The translations under genes and the position numbers were made by a program. This document shows positions 55,653 through 63,621 of a stretch of DNA of 64,000 nucleotides, in pieces. The notes below the pieces were generated by a model that was not told the DNA's origin, made no database searches, and was given only the letters and a program-made list of their open reading frames with translations. The stretch comes from JAFGXF01 sp963732595 (GTDB taxonomy: Bacteria; Chloroflexota; Anaerolineae; Anaerolineales; Anaerolineaceae), in the NCBI GenBank assembly GCA_963732595.1, contig CAVSZZ010000002.1, forward strand, positions 1,550,001 to 1,614,000, given 5' to 3'. Position 1 is the first letter of the stretch; the number at the start of each line of letters is the position of its first letter.

Positions 55653-57131
55653 TGAACTTAACCGGCTTCCCCATCCTCTCCATCATCATCTTCCTGCCGC
55701 TGGCGGCCGGGCTGATCATGCTGGCCTTGCCTTCCACGAAGAAGGGTTGGATCAAGGGTCTGGCTGCGGCGGTCGGTGCGATCGACCTGGTCCTGGCGTT
55801 GCTGCTGTATTTCGGTTATGACCAGGCCGCCGCCGGCTACCAGTTCATCGAGAAGATGCCCTGGGTGCCCCAGCTCGGCATCAGCTACCATGTCGGTGTG
55901 GATGGCTTCAGCCTGCCGATGGTCATTCTGGGCGCGCTGGTGGTGCTGTGTGGTTCGCTGGTCTCCTGGAACGTGGACGACCGGCCGCGCGAGTTCTTCA
56001 GTTTCCTGATGTTCCTCGGGACGAGCATCCTGGGCGTCTTCGCCTCGCTCGACCTGTTCCAGCTCTTTTTCTTCTTCGAGATCGCGGTCTTCCCCAAGTA
56101 CCTGATGATCGTGTTGTGGGGCTCACCCAAGACGCGCAATTACGGCGGCATGAAGCTGACCATCTACCTGTTCGTGGGTTCGATGATGGCGCTCTTCGGC
56201 GTGCTGGTGATCTACTTCCAAGCCGGGCTCAATACCTTCGACCTGCTGGCGCTCGAGCAGGCTGGCTTCGCACCCGAGCTGCAGCGCTGGCTGTTCCCGT
56301 TCGTGTTCCTGGGTTTCGCCATCCTGGGCGGCATCTTCCCCTTCCATTCCTGGGCGCCGGATGGTCACGTGGCCGCCCCGACCGCCGTCTCGATGATGCT
56401 GGCAGGTGTCGAGATGAAGGTGGGTGCCTTCGCCGCGCTGCGGGCCGGCATCATGCTGATGCCCGAGGGTGCCCAGTACTGGCAGACCGCCATTCTCATC
56501 TTGGCGACGATCAACGTGGTCTACGGCGCGCTGATCGCGCTGGTGCAGACCGACTTCAAATACGTCATCGGCTTCTCGTCCGTCTCGCATATGGGCCTGG
56601 TGTTGATCGGCCTGGCGACCCTCACGAATCAGGGCCTGGTGGGGGCGGGCATGCAGATGTTCTCGCACGGCATCATGACGGCTCTCTTCTTTGCCATCGT
56701 CGGCATGGTCTACGACCGGGCGCATACGCGCGAGCTGTCGGCGCTGGGCGGTCTTGGTAAAAAGATGCCCTGGGCGGCGGCCGGCTTCATCGTGGCCGGG
56801 CTGGTCTCGATGGGCATGCCGGGCTTCTCGGGTTTCGCGGCCGAATTCCCCATCTTCGTGGGTGCCTGGCAGGTGGCGCCCTGGGCGGCTATCATCGGCA
56901 TTCTGGGCGTGATCGTGACCGCCGGCTACATCCTGCTGGTCATCCGGCGGGTGTTCTTCGGCGAGCTGCCGTCCGCGCTGGAAAAGGTGGGCGATATCAG
57001 CCGCAAGGACAAGTTCGTCATTCTCTTGTTGGCGGACGCTGATGGTGGCGCTGGGCGTCTTCCCGGGCTTGCTGTCAGATCTCATTCAAACGGGCGTGAC
57101 CCATATCCTGGCGTTGGTGGGGGGCGGCTAG
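55652..57131 (+). CDS. nuoM: NADH-quinone oxidoreductase subunit M, second copy
   Basis: Second NuoM of about 493 residues, clearly distinct from the first: its TM5 reads FFEIAVFPKYLMIVLWG and its proton-channel region FPFHSWAPDGHVAAPTAVSMMLAGVEMKVG. ALVQTDFKYVIGFSSVSHMG and GIMTALFFAIVG follow. An extra G near 57033 is corrected to ALTLMVALGVFPGLL, with the stop at 57131, 1 bp before nuoN. Two NuoM genes between L and N imply a complex with one more pumping unit. Confidence 0.93.
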
Positions 57132-57132
57132 C

Positions 57133-58578
57133 ATGGAGACCAATATCTCTGTCATGTTGAATGCAATCCTGCCTGAGATCTCGCTGGCAGTCACCGCCGC
57201 GCTGGTATTGATCGTCGACCTGATCTTCCACCATCGCAAGCTGCCCCGGCGCCTGCTGGGGATGCTGTCGGCGGCGGGCGTGGTGGTCAGTTTCATCCGT
57301 GGAATGATCACCGCCTATCCGGCCGAACCGCAGGTGATGTGGGGCGGCATGCTGCGTATCGACCAGGCCGGATTCCTGTTCCATTGTATTTTCCTGGTGG
57401 GTGCTTTCCTGACCATCCTGCTGGCAATGGAGAGCGAGCGCTTCGGCTCGAAGGCGGAATTCTACATCCTGTTGTTGATCTCCACGCTCGGCCTGTCTTT
57501 GATGGCCTCCGCGGCCGATCTGATCATGCTGTACCTGGCGATGGAGACGGCCACCCTGCCGCTCTTCATCCTGGCCGGGTTCATGAATTTGGAAAAGAAA
57601 GCGGTCGAAGCCGGCTTGAAATACCTGCTGTTCGGCGCCGGCACCTCGGCCGTCATGCTGTACGGTTTCAGCCTGCTGTACGGCTTCAGCGGACAGACCC
57701 AGATCGCCGGGCTGGGCGCAGCCCTGGCCGGCGCGGGTAACCTGCCGTTCGTGATCGGCATTCTTCTGGTGGTGGTCGGCTTCGGCTTCAAGCTGGCGGC
57801 CGTGCCGTTCCATTTCTGGTCGCCGGATGTGTACGAGGGTGCGCCCTCGATCGTGGCCGGGTTCCTCTCGACCGCCTCGAAGGCTGCCGGGTTCGTCGTG
57901 CTGCTGCGCTTCATGGGCGCCTTCCTGCCGGTGCAGGTGGCCACCTGGACCACGATCGCGATGGTCCTGGCGGCCCTGTCGATGACCGCCGGCAACCTGC
58001 TGGCCCTGGCGCAGAAGAACTTCAAACGCATGCTGGCCTATTCCTCGATTGCCCAGGCCGGTTACATCCTGGTGGGTGTGGCCGGCGGCTGGCAGTTGGG
58101 TGCCTCCGCGGTGGCGTATTACCTGGCGGTGTATCTGTTCGCCAACATCGCCGCCTTTGCGGTGGCAGGCGTGGTGGCGAAAGCGACAGGATCAGAGGAA
58201 ATCGCTTCATTGCAGGGCCTGGACAAACGCAACCGCGGGTTGACCCTGGTTTTATTGGTCAGCCTCTTATCGCTGGCCGGCATCCCGCCCTTCGGCGGGT
58301 TCGTGGCCAAGCTGCTGGTCTTCAACGCCGCCGTGCAGGGGAATATGGCCTGGCTGGCCGGGTTGGGCGTGGCGAATGCGGTGGTGGGGTTGTACTACTA
58401 TTTGACGGTTTTACGGGTCGCGTATACTCACTCGGAGGACGAGGTCGAGAAGATCAAGCTGCCTGTCTTGGTGACGGTGGTGTTGGTAGTGTGTGTGATT
58501 GGGATTATTGTGACGGGGGTAATTGTTGCGCCGTTGTTGGGATGGGCGGGTTTGGCTGCGGGGGCGTTGATCCCGTAG
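57133..58578 (+). CDS. nuoN: NADH-quinone oxidoreductase subunit N
   Basis: Antiporter-like subunit of 481 residues, unbroken. TM5-type Glu in LIMLYLAMETATLPLFILAGF, proton-path Lys in FGFKLAAVPFHFWSPDVYEGAPSIVAGFLSTASKAAGF and LALAQKNFKRMLAYSSIAQAGYILVG. Last gene of the operon. nuoE, nuoF and nuoG are missing from the locus. Confidence 0.95.
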   Translation: METNISVMLNAILPEISLAVTAALVLIVDLIFHHRKLPRRLLGMLSAAGVVVSFIRGMITAYPAEPQVMWGGMLRIDQAGFLFHCIFLVGAFLTILLAMESERFGSKAEFYILLLISTLGLSLMASAADLIMLYLAMETATLPLFILAGFMNLEKKAVEAGLKYLLFGAGTSAVMLYGFSLLYGFSGQTQIAGLGAALAGAGNLPFVIGILLVVVGFGFKLAAVPFHFWSPDVYEGAPSIVAGFLSTASKAAGFVVLLRFMGAFLPVQVATWTTIAMVLAALSMTAGNLLALAQKNFKRMLAYSSIAQAGYILVGVAGGWQLGASAVAYYLAVYLFANIAAFAVAGVVAKATGSEEIASLQGLDKRNRGLTLVLLVSLLSLAGIPPFGGFVAKLLVFNAAVQGNMAWLAGLGVANAVVGLYYYLTVLRVAYTHSEDEVEKIKLPVLVTVVLVVCVIGIIVTGVIVAPLLGWAGLAAGALIP

Positions 58579-58713
58579 GGTGCGCCTGCACCCCCCCAAG
58601 GGCGTGAATCCGCCGATCGTGACCGCATGATCGCGGAAGACTGCAATTGAATTATTACTGACAGGCGTTGTAAACGCAACATTTGTTTGGTGCGTTTCTA
58701 CTACTTATCTGAA
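58579..58713. other. Intergenic gap between nuoN and alpha/beta hydrolase
   Basis: A short GGGTGC/GCACCC hairpin overlaps the nuoN stop region (58578-58593). No T-tract, promoter or ORF is convincing in the rest. Confidence 0.4.
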
Positions 58714-59631
58714 TTAATGAACGCCCGGGATCAATTGATCGTTAGATCCTGCCAGGTTACCCAGGAATTCTAGCACCACCCTGACCATCGCATCCGGATC
58801 TAGCATCCAGCCGTAGGGATGGTTCCAGCCGGGCACCACGACCAGCCGGCCATCCGCCGGCAGCTCGCTCATCTTGCTCATGGCAACCTTTTCGAGCGGG
58901 TTCTCGGGCTCCTCATCGCCCGTCACCATCAAGACCGGGCACTTGACCCGCTGGTAATAATCCTCGAATCGACTGTTGAAATAGGACCGCTTGTAATTCT
59001 CCGACGCCGGGTGTCCGAAGCTGCGCGCGATGGATCCATCCTTTTGTCTGTAGGCATCATATTCAACGAATGTTTCGACATATTCGTTCCAGGCACCAAA
59101 CCCAAGCAGGACCTTCCGGCGGGATTCCACGAGTGCTTGGATGAATGGGAAGGATTCCGCTGGTCGCTGCCGGGCGGCTTGGAGTTGTTTTTCAACGTGC
59201 TCCTGGAAGGAGGCTTCGCTCCCCGCCCAGACACCGAAGGGACCGTACTCGCTGTAAAGAGCGCCATCGCACACCAGCGATTCAACTCTCTCCGGGTGGT
59301 TGGCGGCCAGGCTGAGCCCGACCTCCGCTCCCAGCGAGCTGCCGATGATTTGCACGCGCTCCAGCTTGAGGAAATCCAAAACACCGTCCAGGTCGCGCGC
59401 CATTTGATCGATATCATTCCCCGTTCCGGGTTTATCTGACCGGCCGTGGTCGCGCAGGTCGACCAGCAGCAGGTGGTAATGCTGCTGGAAGGCAGGGATG
59501 ACCCGCTGCCACATCATTAAGTTTGCCCCGCCAAAATGGAGAAAGAGCACGGTGTCTGCCTCCCTCGGATATTCGCGGAGGGCCAGATGGATGCCGTTTG
59601 TGGGGATAAGATGGTCCTGGAAATCAGTCAT
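58714..59631 (-). CDS. Alpha/beta-fold hydrolase
   Basis: A 305-residue serine hydrolase. Oxyanion segment FLHFGGANLMMW, nucleophile elbow IIGSSLGAEVGLSLA (Ser about 98), acid in VLMVTGDEEPEN, His in VVPGWNHPYGWM. It has a helical cap domain between. The general fold is clear but the substrate (ester, lactone, epoxide or halide) is not. It is not linked to neighbours by short gaps. Confidence 0.88.
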   Translation of the reverse strand: MTDFQDHLIPTNGIHLALREYPREADTVLFLHFGGANLMMWQRVIPAFQQHYHLLLVDLRDHGRSDKPGTGNDIDQMARDLDGVLDFLKLERVQIIGSSLGAEVGLSLAANHPERVESLVCDGALYSEYGPFGVWAGSEASFQEHVEKQLQAARQRPAESFPFIQALVESRRKVLLGFGAWNEYVETFVEYDAYRQKDGSIARSFGHPASENYKRSYFNSRFEDYYQRVKCPVLMVTGDEEPENPLEKVAMSKMSELPADGRLVVVPGWNHPYGWMLDPDAMVRVVLEFLGNLAGSNDQLIPGVH

Positions 59632-59722
59632 GGGATATCAGAAATACCAGCAAGAGGAGATCACACCTTTTCCACACGAGTGAATCGCTTCGCTTCTGGC
59701 AATTGAGAGGGTCCGGGTAATC

Positions 59723-60604
59723 CTAACCCGCTGACCTGCCGGGTGCCGAGCGTCCCTGAATGCGGTCCGGCTGACCCGCCTCCGGTTTCTTCTGACAAAG
59801 TGGGATCAACCCAACGATAAAGAACACGTAACTGAGCGTATAGGGCACATCCACCAACCAGACACTGATGAGATTGGCCTGCATATCAGGGTAATACAGA
59901 TCCAGTCCCGACGCATACGAGAAGAACAGGTCCGAAAAGGCTGACAGGATGAAACCCAGCGCGATCCAGAACCAGGAATGCGAAAAAGTGCCCTTATGGG
60001 CGGAGAATAGAATGCGTAAAGCCAGAATGACCAGGATCGTGTCTGCCAGGGGATAGAACAAGCTGAGGATGCTTTCCAAAACAGCCGACGAATCGTAAGC
60101 CTGGATAATGGGCAGCAGGACTCCGTAGACCGTGAATCCAACGATCAGGATGCTGATCAACGTGACGATGACCTGATTCAGGCGGCTGGGCTTCTCTAAT
60201 GTCATCCTTCCTCGGATGCCAAGTGCCAGGAACATCGGGAAATACCCGATGCACCAGAACAGGTCTGCCCAACCGGGATAAGGGACTTCCTGACCTGTGA
60301 TGAAAGCGTAGGTCCACAGCGTTTCGGCGATCGTCCAACATATCCAACCGATGACCAATCCAATCCACAGCATCCGTGAGCGGTTACTTGGCTGCGCCTG
60401 TCGCGCCAGGTAAAACGCCAGGATCACGCCAATGGCAGCCAGCGGGGGGTTGAGGATCGTGTTGATGAAGATCGAAGCCGGGTCGCCTGTCTCGAAATAA
60501 ATAATGTTGATTAATAGGTAACAAACTGTCAGGAAGAAGAAGACTACGTTTGCCGGGTTCTTCAAGTTGTCGGTTGCTTCTGTCTGGTTTGCTCGAGATA
60601 GCAT
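59723..60604 (-). CDS. Uncharacterised polytopic membrane protein
   Basis: A 293-residue protein with about eight or nine membrane helices and short polar ends. A loop motif VPYPGWADLFWCIGYFPMFLALG resembles the membrane sensor domains found at the N-terminus of GGDEF/PAS proteins. No such output domain follows; the polar tail (QKKPEAGQPDRIQGRSAPG) ends the protein. It might be a truncated or stand-alone sensor. The function is unknown. Confidence 0.6.
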   Translation of the reverse strand: MLSRANQTEATDNLKNPANVVFFFLTVCYLLINIIYFETGDPASIFINTILNPPLAAIGVILAFYLARQAQPSNRSRMLWIGLVIGWICWTIAETLWTYAFITGQEVPYPGWADLFWCIGYFPMFLALGIRGRMTLEKPSRLNQVIVTLISILIVGFTVYGVLLPIIQAYDSSAVLESILSLFYPLADTILVILALRILFSAHKGTFSHSWFWIALGFILSAFSDLFFSYASGLDLYYPDMQANLISVWLVDVPYTLSYVFFIVGLIPLCQKKPEAGQPDRIQGRSAPGRSAG

Positions 60605-60670
60605 GGTTATTCCTCCATATGCAGTAGCTGAATTCTGGAGCTATTTATACAGGCCAATATTTCCGGGATT

Positions 60671-61306
60671 TCAGACCGAACGTGACAGCAGGTTGTCAAG
60701 TGTTACCACGGGGCCCTTGGTTTCGACGAAAAAGAAGTCGCCCTTGTCAAAACCGACCGCAACAGGGCGTCGCCCGGATAGATTGAGCAGAAAGCGGCCA
60801 TCGACGGTTTTTAAAGCGGACAGGATTGCCAGGCAGGCATATCCGAGGCAAAGCATATACTCACCGAGGTCCCCAACCTCGTGTTGATTGGTCAGGTAAT
60901 ACATTTCATGCAGAATGGTGGATTTCGCATAACTATCCCGGGGCATGTAGGAATCATCACTCAGGCAAGCCCAGGTAGCCGTTTGATCATTCATATCAAA
61001 CTGGACAGAGCCGGAAAGGTAAAGACAACAGGAAGTTTCACCATCATTAAGGACCGGGTTATTCAACCCAAACCAGAAGGCTCGAATATTTTCCGGCGGG
61101 GGCTGGTGGTCCAATGTCTTATTCAACCAATGCTGAATGGAATTGGCATCTTTCTCAAATTCCATACCACTGATCTTCTTCCACACAGGACTATCGCAGA
61201 CTTTTCCGCAGTATTCCAGCAGGTAATTCATTCCAGGACGGACGGCGATGGAATGATTGATGATTGCTTGGATGAGAGCTTTACCTTCAGGTCGATTGAA
61301 TGCCAT
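60671..61306 (-). CDS. Uncharacterised cytoplasmic protein, 211 residues
   Basis: I recognise no family. The protein is soluble and mixed alpha/beta, with several Cys, a WFGLNNPVLNDG segment, a predicted strand SCCLYLSGSVQFDMND, and a TILHEMYYLTNQHEVGD region whose HExxxLxxxH spacing could bind a metal but does not match HExxH. Codon use is normal for the window. It sits 66 bp from the upstream membrane protein's start on the same strand and could share a transcript with it. Confidence 0.6.
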   Translation of the reverse strand: MAFNRPEGKALIQAIINHSIAVRPGMNYLLEYCGKVCDSPVWKKISGMEFEKDANSIQHWLNKTLDHQPPPENIRAFWFGLNNPVLNDGETSCCLYLSGSVQFDMNDQTATWACLSDDSYMPRDSYAKSTILHEMYYLTNQHEVGDLGEYMLCLGYACLAILSALKTVDGRFLLNLSGRRPVAVGFDKGDFFFVETKGPVVTLDNLLSRSV

Positions 61307-61719
61307 CTGTATTCCCTCAAATCACCCTGGTCTCTCCAGACATGCTGTGATGTATATTGCGATGGAATATTATAAGGAATATTTTGCCTGTATTTTACCA
61401 GAAAAGAATTCATTTGACTGGTCAATCAGGTATGGCGACGGAAAGGTGCGGCTGATCTTCCTGCTGCCCAATGACATGTTGATCCGGAATGACATATTCG
61501 CTGGCCAGGGAAGGGAAAGCCTGTAGAGATGCCGCAGGTCATCTTCAGCTATCTATTTAGTTCGATTCATTCGTGAAATTATGGATTAAATTGACAATTC
61601 GATAATTAAGACTAAAATAGTCATAATAAGATCCATCATGGATACCCTGTCTCAAGCAGTCTGACCTCAAAACCCGGCTCGGGACAGGCGGCATGGTTTT
61701 CTATTGAAAGAAGGTCAAA
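61307..61719. other. 413-bp intergenic region before the SRPBCC operon
   Basis: AT-rich stretch. A short frame from 61352 (MYIAMEYYKEYFA) opens but lacks a ribosome site and family resemblance. No clear terminator, promoter consensus or repeat was seen apart from AT-rich sequence near 61590-61640 that could drive the operon. Confidence 0.4.
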
Positions 61720-62283
61720 ATGGAGCATAAAAATGTAACCAAAATGATCGCAAATCCCGGAGGGCAGGAGGTACTTTTCATCCGGGAGTTCAATGCCCCA
61801 CGGGAAGAAGTATTCAGAGCCTGGACCACGCCATCGCTTTATACCCGCTGGGCGGGTCCACGCCAGATTAAATCCTGCCTTGAAGTTTTCAATCCCCGAA
61901 CCGGAGGCAGCTATCGCATCCTTCACAAGGATTCGAATGGCAACACATTTACCACCCGCGGAATCTACCATGAGGTCAAGTCTCCCGAGCGGATCGTGGA
62001 GACATTCGAAAATGTGAGTAACCAGGATAAAGGACACCCCGTTTTGGAAGTTTTTGAATTTGAATCGCTGCCTGATAAACGCACGAAGGTGATGACCCGC
62101 CTGGTGTTCCTGACAATCACGGACCGTGATGGCATGCTGCAAGCCGGTATCGAGAAGGGCATGCTCGAGTCGCATGAGCGCCTGGAAGAACTGCTGGCAA
62201 ACAGTCATGTGGAAGACTACTTGATCAACGTGATCGATCGTGATAAGCGAAGACAGATTCACCCCCGTACGGTTAATCCATGA
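61720..62283 (+). CDS. SRPBCC/AHSA1-like domain protein
   Basis: A 187-residue START-like (Bet v1 fold) protein of the AHSA1 group. REFNAPREEVFRAWTTPSLYTRWAGP is the hallmark start; FNPRTGGSYRILHKDSNGNTF and GIYHEVKSPERIVETFE follow. A helical end (GMLESHERLEELLA) closes the cavity. Such proteins bind small hydrophobic ligands, but the ligand is unknown. It is 12 bp from a paralogue in the same direction. Confidence 0.9.
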   Translation: MEHKNVTKMIANPGGQEVLFIREFNAPREEVFRAWTTPSLYTRWAGPRQIKSCLEVFNPRTGGSYRILHKDSNGNTFTTRGIYHEVKSPERIVETFENVSNQDKGHPVLEVFEFESLPDKRTKVMTRLVFLTITDRDGMLQAGIEKGMLESHERLEELLANSHVEDYLINVIDRDKRRQIHPRTVNP

Positions 62284-62295
62284 ACGCAGGCGAAA

Positions 62296-62802
62296 ATGAG
62301 TATCGCAAATGAGACTAAAATGATCGTGAAACCTGGGGTCCAGGAGGTTATCGTCATCCGGGAATTCAATGCCCCGCGGGAGTTGGTGTTCAAGGCCTGG
62401 ATAACCCCGTCGCTATACAGCCAGTGGATCGGCCCACGCGGTTATAGTACCTTGATCGAGAGGATGGATCCGAAATCCGGTGGCCGTTGGAGCTACGTTC
62501 AAACCGACCCGGCCGGTGGCAAGCATGCGTTCCATGGCTACTACCATGAGGTCACATCGCCTGAGCGCATTATCGAGACGGTCGAGTACGATAACCTGCC
62601 TGAAAAAGGCCATGTGATATTCGAAGCCATCAATTTTGATGAATTACCGGACAAATACACAAGGGTGACATTACGCATCGTGTTCCTGTCGGTCGCAGAC
62701 CGGGATCGCATGGCCGGACCGGAAATGGAAATGGGCATGGTCCAATCACACGAACGCCTGGACGAACTCCTGGCCAGGATCCTCGTCAAAGACAGCCTGT
62801 AA
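62296..62802 (+). CDS. SRPBCC/AHSA1-like domain protein, paralogue
   Basis: A 168-residue protein closely similar in plan to its neighbour: VIREFNAPRELVFKAWITPSLYSQWIGPRGY, GYYHEVTSPERIIETVEY, GMVQSHERLDELLA. Tandem duplication with divergence is evident. Probably co-transcribed with the next three genes. Confidence 0.9.
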   Translation: MSIANETKMIVKPGVQEVIVIREFNAPRELVFKAWITPSLYSQWIGPRGYSTLIERMDPKSGGRWSYVQTDPAGGKHAFHGYYHEVTSPERIIETVEYDNLPEKGHVIFEAINFDELPDKYTRVTLRIVFLSVADRDRMAGPEMEMGMVQSHERLDELLARILVKDSL

Positions 62803-62812
62803 AGGAATTGGA

Positions 62813-63388
62813 ATGAGAAAAGTAATCTTCTTCATGCTGACCAGCCTGGATGGCTACTTCGAAGGACCAAACAGGGAGATCGATTGGCACAATACGGATG
62901 AGGAATTCCAGGAATTCGCCATCGAGCAGACCAGCCAGGCGGGGGTTTTGTTATTCGGGCGGGTCACCTACGAATTGATGGCCAGTTTCTGGCCGACCCG
63001 GCAGGCGATCGAAAGCGATCCGATCACCGCTGGCCTGATGAACTCTTTGCCCAAGATCGTTTTTTCAAAGACGTTAGCCAAAGTCGACTGGCAGAACACC
63101 CGCCTGGTGAAAACGGACTTTATGAAAGAGATTGCGGATCTCAAAGAACAACCCGGGAAGGACCTCTGTATTCTCGGCAGCTCAGATCTGGCCGTATCAT
63201 TTCTCCAGGCCGGCTTGCTGGATGAGATCCGCATCCTGCTGAATCCGATCGTCCTGGGGGTGGGTAAGCCCCTGTTCAAAGGGATTAATGACCGGCTGAA
63301 GCTGAAATTGTTATGGACGCGGTTGTTCAAGAATGGGAATGTCCTGCTGGCTTACCAACCGTCTATCGGGGATAAGGCGCCAACATGA
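62813..63388 (+). CDS. Dihydrofolate reductase-like (RibD C-terminal) protein
   Basis: A 191-residue member of the DHFR/RibD-C family (YwjB/YyaP-like). RKVIFFMLTSLDGYFEG begins the fold; LLFGRVTYELMASFWP, KIVFSKTL, and ILGSSDLAVSFLQAGLLDEIRILLNPIVLGVGKPLF follow. Lacks the full folate-binding set of housekeeping DHFR, so an accessory NADPH-dependent reduction is more likely. Its stop overlaps the next gene by ATGA. Confidence 0.9.
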   Translation: MRKVIFFMLTSLDGYFEGPNREIDWHNTDEEFQEFAIEQTSQAGVLLFGRVTYELMASFWPTRQAIESDPITAGLMNSLPKIVFSKTLAKVDWQNTRLVKTDFMKEIADLKEQPGKDLCILGSSDLAVSFLQAGLLDEIRILLNPIVLGVGKPLFKGINDRLKLKLLWTRLFKNGNVLLAYQPSIGDKAPT

Positions 63389-63621
63389 AAGCAGAACTGA
63401 ATACTCAACCGGAGGGTGATTTCCCCCGGACCTTGGCACAGCCGGCCCGGCGGGCGCTCGCCGCTGAGGGCATCCGGAACCTCAATCAATTGACCGGGTT
63501 CCAGGAAAACGAGATCCGCAGGCTGCATGGCATCGGTCCAAAGGCATTAAAGCAGCTCACCCAGGCCCTGGCTGAACGAAGGCTTAAATTCACCCCCGAC
63601 CACGAGGAACAGGCATCATGA
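63385..63621 (+). CDS. Small helix-hairpin-helix protein (RNAP alpha-CTD-like)
   Basis: A 78-residue protein made almost entirely of the C-terminal-domain fold of RNA polymerase alpha: QPARRALAAEGIRNLNQLTGF, then the HhH motif IRRLHGIGPKALKQLTQAL. It may bind DNA or protein. Coupled on both sides by ATGA overlaps, between a DHFR-like and a DUF1801 gene. In other bacteria this domain occurs beside or fused with DUF1801. Confidence 0.85.
   Translation: MKAELNTQPEGDFPRTLAQPARRALAAEGIRNLNQLTGFQENEIRRLHGIGPKALKQLTQALAERRLKFTPDHEEQAS

Noticed and set aside
50380..57040. Programmed translational frameshifting in the nuo genes
   Set aside because: The sites share no slippery heptamer, stop-codon context or downstream structure, and similar shifts occur in unrelated genes; extra-base errors explain them better.
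46600..58580. Long open frames antisense to nuo genes (for example 56123-57085, 54383-55228 and 47903-48517 on the minus strand)
   Set aside because: They are His/Gln/Arg-rich mirror frames of strongly conserved GC-rich genes, lack ribosome sites and resemble no family.
61257..61526. 89-codon frame on the plus strand overlapping the start of the 211-residue gene
   Set aside because: Its first part is antisense to a better-supported gene and the remainder lacks a ribosome site or family match.
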